64,000 nt of DNA from Ptiloglossa arizonensis (GCF_051014685.1 NC_135053.1:1426001-1490000); one strand, 5' to 3'; shown: positions 1 to 13,221, numbered from the stretch's first letter. Program-made: numbers and translations. Notes: generated by a model not told the origin, from the letters alone.

Positions 1-642
1 CCACGACAATACAAAAGCTGATCGCACTTTCACAAGTAGTCGATAACAATACACTATTTTGTATTCCCCATAAAAAAGCTAATCACGATTCCGATTTTTT
101 CCCCTAATTACTAAGAAACGTTCTTTGGTTATTAACGTCCGTTTCTAATTCATTCGACACAAAAATTTCATAAATAATTCATCGATTCTACCCTCGGTAT
201 TTCTATTAATAGAAAGTAATTGTAAGAGCAAAGTATGATAGAAATTATGCATACACATGCAGCGATCTCTTCACAGTATTTGCGTAAAAATAACGAGTCC
301 CGCCTCATTTGCAATGTGTCTCGAGAGAAATAAAAGAATAACAGTTTCGACAAGAACGAGTCGAACGTTCCGACGTTAATCGAAAGAAGATTCATTACGA
401 GCGGCTTTGTCTTCATAAATATTGCGTCTAGCCTCCAACACGCGGTATCAAAATTAGCAATGATGCTTGATAGGAAGCGTCTACGCCTTTTATTTGCTCG
501 TAAATCTACTGTCTTCTGCCGGACATCGCATAATTAAATATACATTTATGAAGCAGAGAATGTACAGGGTGTCCTCAAGCGAAAGGACAACAGCTTCAGA
601 TTGGTTATTAAATATAACTTTTACGAGTGATAGAAAATACGA
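1..642. other. AT-rich intergenic DNA
   Basis: No gene seen. An isolated TACAGGGTGTCC motif near 566 resembles the end of a miniature transposon, but no partner end was found. Confidence 0.5.
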
Positions 643-999
643 GATTTGTTCCATAAATAAAAATTGTTAACACGGAATTGCTAAGAACCTCGACTATTGT
701 TTTATACAAGTATAATTTCGGGTGTTTCTCCGTATAGGTCTCCAGACCTCCGTGTAGGTCTTATCTTCCATGAGATACGCGTTACATTGTTTTATTTGGA
801 TTTTTATTATTCCATAAATATTTGTTCCATAGATTTGTTCCATAAATAAAAATCGTTAACACGGAATTGCTAAGAACCTCGACTATTGATTTATACAAGT
901 ATAATTTCGGGTGTTTCTCCGTATAGGTCTCCAGACCTCCGTGTAGGTCTTATCTTCCATGAGATACGCGTTACATTGTTTTATTTGGATTCTTATTAT
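643..999 (+). repeat. Two direct copies of a 168-bp unit, period 189
   Basis: The sequence from GATTTGTTCCATAAATAAA to TTATTTGGATT(T/C)TTATTAT occurs at 643-810 and again at 832-999 with only a few differences. A 21-bp spacer rich in the same ATTTGTTCCATA motif separates them. The high identity implies a recent duplication. No coding content. Confidence 0.9.
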
Positions 1000-2170
1000 C
1001 GCGTTAACAAATTTTTTCTTCTGGCACCGTTAAATCTGTTTCATAGATATTTTCAATCGAATGCTCGTTCTTGTGTAAAGTTCTGCGCCACTAGTTCTCA
1101 GCGTTTAAAAGTCAAACGTGTATGCTGTTCTTCTTCCAATGTACACTACCGCTCAAAAGTATTCGACCATTCTTTATTTACTAAAAGAATATGGTCGCTT
1201 CTTTAAACGTGCACGTGTTTTACTACAGCTATTTGCTTTTGTGCAAGCAGTAAACTTACGTATACTATTAATTTCTTAAAAATAATAATCAAACGTTTAC
1301 CCTTTTATTAAACGTATATACGTGGTCGTATATTTTATCTATATTCTTGCAGCAAGCCCCTTAAAATCTAAACAAAATACTTTGTATTAACTTTTTTAGA
1401 TTTAAGTGTTCGATTTATCGTTACTCAATGTTTATCGATTCGTGTAATTGTTCTTGTCTTAGAAAATCGTAACGATTGACCACTTTGCATAAAATAAATG
1501 ACCACTTAAGATCTCGAAATAATTAAAGTCGTTTTAAATTCGGACATTGTACGTTCCAAAATTACAATTATTATTTACTTCGTCACCATGAACACATTTA
1601 CCCGAAAATTTAACGTCGACGCTTCTGAACGATAGTAAATTTATATTTCCTCCTGTAAACTTTACATACGATTGCATATTTGAAAGCGGTACAAAATTTA
1701 AAACGTTAAGGGGTAAAAATTAAAGTATGCATTTTATATTAAAAAAGAAAATACTCTCTTTACTTGCTTTTCCCAACACGTAGTATCGTTTGAATCATTA
1801 TGAACGATATTCTCTACCAAGATTTTCATTTATCATTTTATTCGAAACTGGTGTCCTTCGATCTAAGAGTCACCTGTATATGCAATGCTTCGTAAATACA
1901 CTTTACATTTAATTATACAATACTCGGTAGAAAACAAAAGGGTTTGCTACTGAACAAAGGATACGGTACTTTGCCGGTCGTTTCCTATGGGATTTAAATC
2001 TAATTTTCCATTGTTTATGGATACTGTGTAAAGTTTGGTACAAAGAATGAAGTAATACAAATACGTAAGCGAAGTTAAACGAATACTCTTTTGATGTGTG
2101 TGTGTGTGCTGTTGCACAATGGAAGGAACTAGGTTCGTTACGATACGCTTGCCACTTCAATGTAACGCGC
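1000..2170. other. Intergenic DNA without recognised features
   Basis: Only short open frames in AT-rich sequence; a short GT run lies near 2095-2108. Confidence 0.5.
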
Positions 2171-2611
2171 CTGTTTGGATGGTGGACACGAAACAAGTAT
2201 ACCGAAGTATAAGTACAGTAGTATCTCGATAATTGCAGAAAAACGGTGCATTTATGAAAATTTTTGCTAGTATCGAGATTCGAGCAGGTATCGAGGTAAC
2301 CAACGCGATAAGAAGGCTCCCTATCGCGTTATTGTAACGAGAAAGAAATATCAGTCACGAGTTAAGTGGTTTGTGGCAGGATGAGTTAGTAGTCTGTTCG
2401 GATGATAAACACGGAACGAGTATACCGAAGTATAAGTACAGTAGTATCTCGATAATTGCAGAGAAACGGTGCATTTATGAAAATTTTTGCTAGTATCGAG
2501 ATTCGAGCAGGTATCGAGGTAACCAACGCGATAAGAAGGCTCCCTATCGCGTTATTGTAAGGAGAAAGAAAGATCAGTCACGAGTTAAGGGGTTTGTGAC
2601 AGGATGAGTAA
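2171..2611 (+). repeat. Tandem duplication, period 223
   Basis: Copies at 2171-2393 and 2394-2611 are nearly identical. Each contains CAGTAGTATCTCGATAATT followed by an inverted TAGTATCGAGATTCGAG, which recalls pogo/Tigger-type termini, though no transposase remains. Confidence 0.88.
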
Positions 2612-2712
2612 GTAGAATGTGGACAGTGCCGAGTAATTTGTGCTCAGTCGGAGGCTTACGAAGGCTGACTAACACATTTGACCCAATACGACACGCAATT
2701 CTTTCCAGGGCT
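2612..2712 (+). repeat. Dispersed repeat, copy 1
   Basis: It begins GTAGAATGTGGACAG and shares CTTACGAAGGCT and GACCCAATACGAC blocks with 19139-19245. It directly abuts the end of the 223-bp tandem repeat. Confidence 0.8.
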
Positions 2713-4895
2713 GATCTTTCTTTCTCTCATCTATACGGCCCATCTATAAGGCCTGTGCTTGACCTATCAGGTAGTCTTCGGTTTCTTACCAACGATCTGC
2801 TTTTGTCTCGAACAAAAGACATAGCGTTTGTTGCTAAGCGCTAATCCCTTCCATGTGTCGATACAATGCAACGAACAGGGTTTGCACACAAGTATCGAGG
2901 TTGCAATTATCGTGAACCTACCTTATCCACGAAATACTCGATTGAAGGTATTTATTTTGAGAATTTTCATTTTAAACAATTTGACCCATAATTCCTGCAG
3001 AGATCACACTTGCAAACATCCATTGGATTTCTGTTTTACTTATTGAGTATTCATTTATGTATTTATCGACACTTTTATTTCGAACAATTCGGCCAATAGT
3101 TTCTGCAGAGATCCTTGCACAAATCTTTTGGATTTCTATGTAACGTTAGTGGCAATATTCATTGAAATATTAATTCGATACATCTATTCATAACGTGTCG
3201 ATAAAGCATTGTTTACCTATGTTTATGCGTAACATGTTTCCTTTATTTTTACTTGTACAACGTAATAGCGAATTTTGACGGTTTGGTTTAGAAACAAATT
3301 GTACAAATTCGTCCGAATTTCTAAATCACGAACAGCTACATCGCAACAATGCGACAAATGAGAAAGACATAATTCCTTGAAATGATTAACGAGTCGATCG
3401 CGGAGAGCTACTTTTTGCCAAGCATGCAATTGAACCGCAGTCTCGGCGCTATTCATCGACTGTCAAGTTCCGCTCGGTAGGATGTAATTTTTTTTTTTTT
3501 TTTTTTTCATTTTGTCGTTGAATCGTTTGAAAATTTCCTGTCGCAAAGAAGAGTGAAACTACAGACGTGCTGGAGGAAACGAGACACTCGAAGGACGTTG
3601 CACTCGCTTAAGGATGGCTGTGTTTACAACCGTAGTGGATTTACGGTAGAACGAGCACGTGCATTATTAGATTACTAATCGTCGTAACATTCGCTATCTA
3701 GGACAGTAACCGTAACACAGGTGCATGGAATGCACCTGTCAGAGTTACGCATTCAGTGTCAGTCTTTCCTAAATTGCGCTCGTACACCGTTATTATCGAC
3801 ACGATTAGCTTCCAATCATTCGTTTGCCACTATTTTATAAACTCGTCTGGAAGTTGACGATTGTAAGTCATGGTGGGTTGCACGAGCAATTTAATTGTAA
3901 ATTTCTCGACTATTGGCTTTACATCGAAAAATACTCCGTTTGAAGAGTCGACAGAGGAACTTCTTAAAGATTATTCGGTACGGTGTATGATTTCTGGATA
4001 GTCACCCGTTTACATCTGGAGGGAAAAGCTAACAAGTACATACATTTGGGCTTCGAAATATTTCTATATACGGAAAGAATGGTTTTCCACCGTTGTTTTA
4101 TCTTTTCGTCCGACTGTACTTGATATTATCTAATAGCAACGTTGTCTTCCGTTCTTTGAATTATATCTAACAAGTAGCCAAACTGAATCTTTCGTCGTTG
4201 TAACTTATAACTAACACGAATTTTGACACGACGGTATATAAACGAATTATTTTCGTTAAGTTTCAATTCTTAATTAAAGGTTTTAAACGTCTAATTGTCT
4301 CTAAAAAGAAAGTCCACATCCTTTGAGGAATTTGATCGTAGTCTTAGAGAAACAAGAACAATGCAAATTATTTACTTACTTTCTCTTTGGAAGCTACTAG
4401 CTTCGAGATAGCTTCACTCGTACACTCTTCGAAATTAATAAATTGCATCGAAATAAAGTTACATTTTCAACAACTAACGATAGCGAATCTCAAACATAGA
4501 TAATTGCAATTGGCCGATGCCTTTAGGATCGGTGCTGCTTTCTCCTTTCACAGATATTGCTCTCTTATAGTTCTTAACGATACGCGTTGGAAATGTTCGA
4601 TCTTGAAGTCTTCACGATTAGTCTAATGAAATCCGGATATCCGTGTATTAGTACACCGTGTACGATTAGAAATTAAAGGAACACTCGACGAGCCTAAACA
4701 ATCACGGAACAGGATGCTTAAATTTCAATAGAAGTTGTAATCGTAGGATGTTGATAATTACACGGTATAGGTTAAATAATTATTTATACTTACGAGTTAC
4801 TTGTTAGTATGAAATTTTATCCATTCAATTGATTTATCGGCAACTATCTCTAATACTCTCCGTGGTAGCTTCAGAGAAACGAAATTGGGAAATAC
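2713..4895. other. Intergenic DNA with poly(T) and E-box hairpin
   Basis: No gene seen. A 19-T run lies around 3489-3507 and a perfect hairpin at 3717-3739. The rest is AT-rich with frequent CpG. Confidence 0.5.
3717..3739. promoter_or_regulatory. Perfect 10-bp inverted repeat with E-boxes
   Basis: ACAGGTGCAT, then GGA, then ATGCACCTGT. Each arm contains a CAGGTG/CACCTG E-box. Outer GTAAC and GTTAC extend the symmetry. It could be a paired bHLH or Snail-type site, but there is no gene nearby to support a function. Confidence 0.4.
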
Positions 4896-5115
4896 TAGGT
4901 TGTTCGATAAGTTTTGTCGTTTTTTCCATTGTAAAAAAAATACTACGACACTTCAACGTTTGAACGATCGTAAATATACGAACGAGTCGACATATCTACA
5001 CGAAACTTGACACATGTTCATTGAACAGTAGTATCGTCTTTAGAAAAATAAAACGACGAACCTAATATCGCCATTCCTTATCGAACGACAAAACTTAGTC
5101 GAACGACTAAACCTA
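4896..5115 (+). mobile_element. Mariner-type MITE, copy 1
   Basis: The left end TAGGTTGTTCGATAAGTTTT and a right end with the inverse (TTATCGAACGAC...AACCTA) are flanked by TA. The roughly 170-bp interior is non-coding and nearly identical to that at 16479-16691. There is no transposase. Confidence 0.85.
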
Positions 5116-8100
5116 TTAATCTAGGAAATTACTTCTGGGTAATTTTATCCCTTAAATTTGAGTTACCACATGGAACTCGAACGAGAACAAGTGTTTCAGT
5201 TTACGTTTCGTTAAACAGAGTTAATAGTTGTATGGAATACAAGAAGATGGGCTCGATTGGTAGTAATATCGACGATTAAATCTGAATTTAGAGAATAATC
5301 GGCGTAATCGTAATGTTAATCGCGGATGTTTGTTCATTGTGACAATACTTTTCCGTGGCACTGACCTATCACGATCTAAGTTAAAAAAACTCCTAGTTAC
5401 GGGTCGAGTATCGTGCGATAGGTCACAATTGTCGCAAGGTACAGATCAGCTACAACAATTACACGAAGTATTATCGATTTAGGTTATTAAATTACTCAAA
5501 TCCCTTTAATTGGTATCGAATATGTATTGTATTCTGTACGTTCTAACCGTTCTATTTCGTTATATTAAGATAGAAGATAGTTTATTTACGACGCGTTGAC
5601 ATATTACATCGTGACCAAAATTATTAAATATGAATTATGTTTCAATCCAATGGAATTTTATTTAAGAAATGTACATACGAATGATACTATTATAAAATTT
5701 TGCTGGGTAAAATTTGGAAAATGAATGTTCCTCTATTATATTTCATAACTAAACACGTTACAGACAAAACACATTTTATAGTTACGAATATAATTATGAA
5801 AAGTGAAGAATTTGTTCGTTATTAAATTTTACACGTTTACAAGAAATCAATAACTTTTATCAAATGAAGCAAAGAAAACGATTTACGATGATGGAATGAA
5901 ATTGTATCTGTAAAAGAATAATGATAAATTGTGAAAAAAAACGTAGTTACGAATATAACGTAATATACTAGGGGGATCATTTAAATGGAAACATTTGAAT
6001 ATCTCTGTTGCTTACACGTGAAAACATTGTTCGAAGGGGAAAACATTTTTACTCTTGTTATTAGTTGCCAGCTGTTCGGAGAGTAGTGGACTTTAAAGAG
6101 CAACGACTTACTTGTTAGCCTAATTACGTCAGGAAAAAAGGACGGGGAAATTACGTAAATTATTGTCACACCTGTATGGTTTGCATGGTAAGAAGCGTGC
6201 GTAACGAGGATAACGATGTCAAAGATGATGAAGTCAAGGAGAACGACTTTTAACGACGATCTTTCTCTTTCTCGTTCGCATCCTCACGACACTTCTGAAT
6301 TTTTTTTACGCTCTTTTCTCACGCCCGCTAATAGCGATAAGGAACAATTATTAAAAGGATACTCACGAAGCTTCTTAGCAAATATATTTTTCGCAAAATT
6401 ATCTACTCGTGGAAAATGCTTGGGATGAACTTTAAAGGGATACGCGAAATAAAAGTAATTTAAAAATGTTTAGACCGTCCTGTTGAATATTACTATTGAA
6501 CAAGGATGGAAGAATCTTTCACAAGAGGTAATAAAATAACTGTCTAAACCTTTTTCAAACGGAACGGTGAGAATTGTAATTAAAGGACTAGATGAACAAT
6601 TAAAAAAATAACAAATTCATAGAAGTATGTATGCTTTTATTTTCTCGTTTGAATTTCATCTATTTTTTTCTGATTTTATTAATAAATACGTGTTCTCGTA
6701 TAACGAGTTGTGTTAGTTTCTTTCACACCAAATGGAATCGATATTTATCGAAACGTTCCACGTATTGTGTTCGAAAGTAAATATTGTATAAGAATTTAAC
6801 GATCTGTTATCGTTTTATCATTCCGAGCGCAAGAAAGTGAACCAAGAAAAGATTACTGGTAAAAGTGTATTATATCGCGTAACTTGAGTACGTTGTAAAT
6901 TACAGAATTTTATTTTAAATAATTAAGAACGACAGTATCGTGCAACTTTTTGTTTGCACTGGACCGAAACACACACGTTAAGCAATAACGCGTAATTTGT
7001 TTCTTGCGTAAACCAGAATAACGTCGTGTTTTTTCGATTTCTATTATTCGATGTTCTCGAACCAACTAAGAGACTATTTTCTTTCTTTCCAAGGTGTATT
7101 TATTATCGGTTAGATGGTAATTTATTCCGCTTTAATGTCGCTGTTGTATACGAAACAAGGCTGACACATACAATCGGTTGAAATTTAAAAATTACGCGTA
7201 CTGAAATTATCTGATCGAATGGGTCGATAATCCGGTCTATTGATCAATAAAAGCCTCGTTCGATATTCTCGATCGCCAATATCGAGGCGTGGAGTTATTA
7301 AATCGATACAAAAATAGTAGTGCATCGGATCGTTGCATTTCTATTGACTGCTAATTTATCAGTTGCATATAAGTCCTTATAATTAGAATTTGTCCTCGTT
7401 AGATAATCAAATATTCAACGAAGATAGCGTACTGAGATTGCTCCTGCGACTGATTTATTTAATATAATTTTCTCATATAAAGAATCTCGCCTGCAAGATC
7501 CTGAAACGAGAAGAAATCGAAATCTCGTGAAACGTAGGTTCTTTGTACCGTGCAAATGGAGTTTTAATTATCGGTAAATAATAAAAATAAAAGACACTGT
7601 AAGAATACGAAAATAATTTTTACACGGTGTACGCAAAACGACTTTTTTGCTTGTTTATCGTATTGCGTAATCAAAAGTCGATATTCTCGGAAGTCGTAAA
7701 ATCGCGCTAAAAAATTCACTTGTAATATTGGATTACATAAAAATTAACGAATATGCCGAATTTTGTATTCCCTCGCTTTCACTTTTATTTATTCGCGAGA
7801 AATGTTGTAATACCAACTAAAAGTTGCCAGTTTATCGGAGTCACTTCCTTTAACTCAATTCGATTAAGTCACAAGCGCAAAAAGCTGATGAGAGCCAAAT
7901 GGGTAAAATTTCATTGCACGAGATAACAGTTATTAACCTCTTATTAAAATTCAGTTAACGAAGATTTATTATTAATTGCGTGCCACGACTTTGCCTCGAA
8001 ATGTAGGTAACAAAATGTAACGTGTAATAAATAAACGAAAAATTGAAATACGTTCGACTAATTATAAAATTAACGACTTTAATAAATTACTCTCCATAAA

Positions 8101-9315
8101 TTAATATCTCCCGATACTCTCGTAAATGTACAAAAAGCGTACATAACGTTTATTACAAAATTGTTACATGTTATATATTACAATTCTGTTTATTTCGTTA
8201 CCCTAAACGATAGTACATATTACAATAGAACATAGAAGTTGTTTTTTTACGAGACATAATTATTATGTCCAAGAGACATAATTATTATACGTAATACTTA
8301 TTGTCAAAAAGAGGGATTATACTCTATTAACTAAGTTGTTATCAACGAATACATTATTACGTTATTAATTTGGGCCAAGTTTAATAATTTCATAACTCCA
8401 AACAATGAAAGGTAATAGATATATTTTAGTTTGAAAACGTAATTCTCCTGTCGATGCATGGAAAGGGACATTCGAATGATTGTAAATATTGTACACAATG
8501 TGCTTCGTTCTATACCTTAATGAATTGAATTCACAAATTTCATTTCACGGTATTTAAAGCTACATTACGTAAGTGCATTAAGAAACACATATAAATGTTT
8601 AATATGTTCGATGTAGTTGGATGTACTTTAATTATAGTGTACATATCTGTATTCTTATACGACGAACTGATATTTTCCCTTCTGTTACAATTCCCTTCGA
8701 TTACAATTTCGTCATTTTAATTCATGCTTTGTTTCTTTCACGTATAACACAGATTACACTAGACTAAACATAGATATCACTTTGGATATCTAAAAGAAAA
8801 GATCGCACGATGTAAATGCATAAATGATTATTGATATACGTATATATTATACGTATAACTGTTGTTCTTTTTTACCTAAATAATATTCAATTAAACGATA
8901 TACAAATGGCCCAATATTTCATTAAACAGTGTTCGAAGTAGAGCATACAGTCTTAAATGACCCACCATAAGTCATTTGGCAATGATTTTCCAAGGGGTTG
9001 GATAAAGTATTATCTTTTCCAATTTTGAAAAAGGAAACGTAAAAGATTATCATTTACGAAGGAATAAATCATAAGTCGCACAGTGCACAGATCATCGTGA
9101 TAATTTGGCCAAGTTCGGTCTAATAAAATAATATTAACGTGACGTTAACGTAAACGCCATTCGATCGATTTCAAAACGCAGAAGTAGTGGTACAATCATT
9201 TGGCTCGGTATCTATCTTGTAAGATCTTCGAGCTTCACTATTGTATCATTAAATTGAACTCGATCTTTAATCAAGTCTAGGTATCGATCGTTTGTGAACA
9301 TTTATTGTTACTTAC
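5116..9315. other. AT-rich intergenic DNA
   Basis: No gene, RNA or repeat family recognised over 4.2 kb. A small palindrome (ACATAATTATTATGT, about 8255-8269) and a repeat of part of it lie near 8250-8290. Confidence 0.5.
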
Positions 9316-9340
9316 CGCTTAAACCGAACGAACCGTACAT
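9316..9340 (-). CDS. Possible first coding exon of a minus-strand gene
   Basis: On the minus strand an ATG at 9340 reads MYGSFGLS and then hits a perfect GTAAGT donor at 9315. A GC-rich, CpG-rich stretch upstream (to about 9860) could be its promoter and leader. No downstream exon was found between 1 and 9315, so the call rests on the start, donor and context only. Confidence 0.2.
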
Positions 9341-9870
9341 ACGTTGATACAATTCAGATACTGTGTTCGAATATAAAAAATAAAAGTTGATTTCGAGTAG
9401 CAGCGATAATAGCGACGACCTTCGAGCGTGGTGTAAAAAGACGCGTCCGTGATAGACGGCACGAGGCACTTTTCTCATGAGCAAACGTGTTCGACCGTTC
9501 TCAACGAATATCCCAGAAGCACTTTCACCCGCGGTCATTTCCTCGAGAGCATCGAGATTTTATTCCCCGCCGATCGCCCGGGGGTATTCCCGATCCTCGC
9601 GTCTATGCTCATTCATGAGGACGCCCTTCTTTCGCGCAGCCTTGCGCGTCGCGGCGTTTTCAGAACCGCGCGGCGTTCTCCTAGATCGCGAAAGAAAGAA
9701 ATAACAAGGTCGCGGGACTGTTGTGCAAATCGGCGAGCATGCTGGGACAACGAAACGGGCACAAAACCACCGCACAATCGACGTTTTTCGTTCGTTTGTT
9801 CGCAATCACTTTTGCCTGCACAGAGCGAAATTTCACAATGCTCCGAGTTTCTATTACGTCTCGTTGGCAG
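9341..9870. promoter_or_regulatory. GC- and CpG-rich island
   Basis: Composition rises sharply around 9420-9860, with several overlapping open frames caused by the scarcity of AT-rich stops. It may be a promoter or leader for a minus-strand gene starting at 9340. No protein family was recognised in any frame. Confidence 0.35.
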
Positions 9871-9897
9871 CGGCTAGTTTAAAATATGCTTCTGGGT

Positions 9898-10200
9898 TAG
9901 CCTATCGAAACGGTCAACTTTGTTTTTTTCCCCAATTCTCTTGGAGTTTATACGTTTCGTTTAAAGAAACGTCTTTGAGAATTGCTTCCGCGGAACGAAT
10001 ATCTTGGATTTTCTCTAGTAAAGGTTCCATTTCGCGAACATGGTTCCGGCTTAGGCTATCGAAACGGTTAACTTTGATCTTTTCTTCCGGATTCTGTAAG
10101 AACTTTTATGTTCTATTTAAAAGAACATTTTTTTGGATAATCGTTTCAGCGGAAACAGTTATTTTGGAACTTTTATCGGGAAAAGTTTCATTAAATGAAT
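9898..10200 (+). repeat. Ancient tandem duplication of about 155 bp
   Basis: CTATCGAAACGGTCAACTTTG at 9902 recurs diverged near 10057, and both are followed by a TTTAAAGAAACGT/TTTAAAAGAACAT hairpin-like block and a GCGGAA block. This explains why a 190-codon frame stays open here. I do not regard it as a gene. Confidence 0.5.
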
Positions 10201-10299
10201 CAAAGTATCATACTAAATTTACAGTACATCTATTACTTTCATTTGATTATGTAATGTCATATCATGCAGGTAGAATATTGTGTAAAGTAAAGATTTAGC

Positions 10300-12200
10300 C
10301 CGCGATAATAGTCACGATACACAAAATACACATAAATATTAGCTTCGTTGCGCAATAATGTGAATATTGGGTTTACCAATATTATGTAATTTTTTTACAT
10401 CGATCTTTTTGTTACATAAAATTGTATACTTTTCATAAATTTGATTGAAACTAAAGGATTTGATTTGTGTAGTCTTATCGAAACTTGACATATGAAAACT
10501 GTTAAAAGGAATAAAATAATACATGTTTGTGTTTCTTTTTTTTTCGTTTAGAATCACAATGAGATTAAAATTTTTCCAAACTATTCGCATAGAAGTTATT
10601 AAAAAATTTCTACAAATATTCTAGTCCATGGTTCAGAGTAGTGGTAATTTATTCAATTTTTCGAATCAATTTGATACTTCGGTCGGTAGAACGTTCAAAA
10701 AAGAATACATCGATTTCGATCCAATTCCTTAATATGCGAGGACTTGTTTTATCTTCGACACGTTCAGAAATACGATCTACCCTTTTGAATTATTCGTTTT
10801 ACATTGATAAAATTTGCACCGTGGGTAACGCAATTGGTAGAACATTTTTTCGACAAACCAAAGAATCTCACCGAACAGTTCAGTCCAGTTTGAGTTTTGA
10901 ATTACGTCGAACGTTAAAAATATTAATTTTCAGAGAAAAATTTGTGAACGACTCTCTCCTTAAATCTTGAAAAATGAGATTCATCGGCTTTTATATACGA
11001 TTTTCGTATTATTTTGAATTTTTAATTTCACGCCTGTCTAAAAATAGTCACGCGTGCCAAACTGACCAAGCTGTAGGTGGCAGCCACTTTCGAATACTAA
11101 TTTTACAGAGGAACCTGTTCGTGGTCCAACCAGTAGGTCCGGCGAACAAAGAATCTAAATTTGCATAACGTTCGATCCTTCATCCTCCTAAGTTCTCAGA
11201 AACGGAATTTGCACTTTTGTCCTTTTACGTTTGTGTAACTTTTAATAATTGCACAATATTTTAGTATCGCGCCTGGTTTAGGACTATTACATTTTTCAGG
11301 CTGCAAAATCGTAGATGGCAATCATATTTTATTATCCTTAGAAAAAATCAAAACTCACTGCCCGTACAGCTAAATTTGTGGAGCAGTCGCGAGACAAAGG
11401 GTAAATCTGGTTTCAAATACCGGTTTCAGATTTCAAAAAACCGGTTCCCTCGTTTTCAAAATTCTCGAAGATAGGATTTGCCCTTTTACGTTTTATTCGT
11501 GTCCGATACTTTAATCCTATATATCAAACTGGTCGAGTCGAAGGTAGTAACTGTTTGAGATATTGATCTCAGGAGGAAAGAACCTGTTGATAGTCTGGAT
11601 AGACAGGTTAATAGAGCAGACAACCGGAAAACGACGCAGTCTGGTTCGAAACATTGTTCAGAAGTCGGAGAGACCGGTTATTTCTATTTTCAAATACATC
11701 AGAGCCTCGATAATTCAAACTAGTTTGGGAGCAGGTAGTTGAAATAGTCGATTCTTCCGGATAATCGAACGACTGTGTTTTAAAGCAAAGAAGAATTATT
11801 TATTACGTAATATTTTACGATCGAAAGGAAAGAAAAATTACAAGAGGAATTTATCGATTTTCTTCACCTCCGTTCTATTTTTCTAACTAATTCGATGCTT
11901 TTCGTCTTTCCTTTTCATCGATGTCTTCGTTTCTGTCGTAACTTTATTCAATTTCTTCGACAATTACATCACCAATCGTCGCAATATCCTTAGACCACGC
12001 TGCTCGGATAATTAGACATTTAGTTAAACGGTGTTCGAACAACAGAGGCTCGATTTCTTCCTGTGTTTTTACATTTTGTTTCTAAATTTTTGAATGGTTA
12101 ACTTTTTCTTTTCGATTCGTTAACGATACTCTCGCAAAGATACAACGAGTAAAATGTACGAGTTTTTAATTTGCACGGCACATCGATGCTAATGGATTTG
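10300..12200. other. Intergenic DNA with old degenerate repeats
   Basis: Diverged repeats are suggested at about 10920-11700, where similar blocks (GAATTTGC...CCTTTTACGTTT, then AACTG...GTAGGTGGCA-like) recur at roughly 270-bp spacing. CAGAGCCTCGATAATTC near 11703 resembles a pogo-type end. No gene. Confidence 0.35.
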
Positions 12201-13006
12201 AAATTCACAGCCGTTCGAATCGGAGATCGAGTCGAAGAACGTGAACATCAACGAGGGAAAAACGCGACGCTTTAACGAGGAGGTTACCGTACGGAGTAAA
12301 CTCACGCCACATAAACACGGAACAAAGCAATACGTACGCGACAGAGCACTTTTACGTTTCAGGCCGTTGAATTACGCGTCTCTGAATTTGATAACTGAAC
12401 CCGATCACCGATAACCTCGGGTGTCGAATCACTATTCTTCGAGACTTCGTGCAACAAACACAAACCATCCGGAAAAAAAGAGAAACGGCGAGTAAAAGAG
12501 TGTTTCGAAAAGAGCGATGCCTGCCGAGAATCGGAAAAGCCTGAAATTTAACGCTTCGAGTTTCATAAATATTTGATTCTCGCGTTTTAATCACTGGTAC
12601 ATGACGCCGTAAACTCGGGATATTATTAAAAGGCGTGAAAGGCAATTAAAAGAAAATCGTGGCTCCGCACCGCGGGCACAGATAGAGGAACGCTGAAAGT
12701 CGCCGTGCATCATTTTCGATGCGTAATCTCCTTTCTATGGCAAATATGATATTACTAAAAAACGATGATCGGTTAGCAGGTATCTACGTACGTTCACTTT
12801 TTGTCGTCGCGAGAACGTGAAAGTGACAGTGCCACTGAAAACTCGAGCAGAATCGATAAAAATGAAAACAAACGCGAAAAAAGCGAGGATTCGTCTAAAA
12901 TGAGGTTTTCCAAAGGGAGGGGGACGATCTCCGAGGAAGACTTCCAAACATATTTAGGAAAGAAGAATTGAATGTAAAAAAATGTCGATACCTTGCACAC
13001 CTCTGC
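12201..13006. other. GC-richer island, no gene recognised
   Basis: CpG-rich sequence at about 12220-12720 has short open frames on both strands without recognisable motifs. It could be a conserved regulatory block. Confidence 0.35.
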
Positions 13007-13221
13007 TAATTTTGTCGTTCGATGAAATTTATCAACAGTATAGTACTAGATTGCTCAATGGATTTTGTCGTTCGATGAAAGTTATTGAACAGTGCTACAT
13101 TGAACGGTACCAGGTTGCTCGATAAATTTTGTCGTTTGATAAAATTCATTGAACAGTGTTACGTTGAACAGTACTGTTCAATAATGTTTCATCGAACGAC
13201 AAAACTTATCGGACAAGCTAT
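13007..13221. mobile_element. Nested mariner-type terminal fragments
   Basis: At least four variants of the TTTTGTCGTTCGATGAAA terminal motif lie in both orientations, including AGGTTGCTCGATAAATTTTG, ending with CAAAACTTATCGGACAAGCTA. It looks like repeated insertion or rearrangement of the 4896-5115 family. Confidence 0.7.

Noticed and set aside
9449..10298. Overlapping 142- and 191-codon open frames
   Set aside because: They lie in a GC-rich island and in a diverged tandem duplication, both of which keep frames open. No motifs, and composition changes along the frame.
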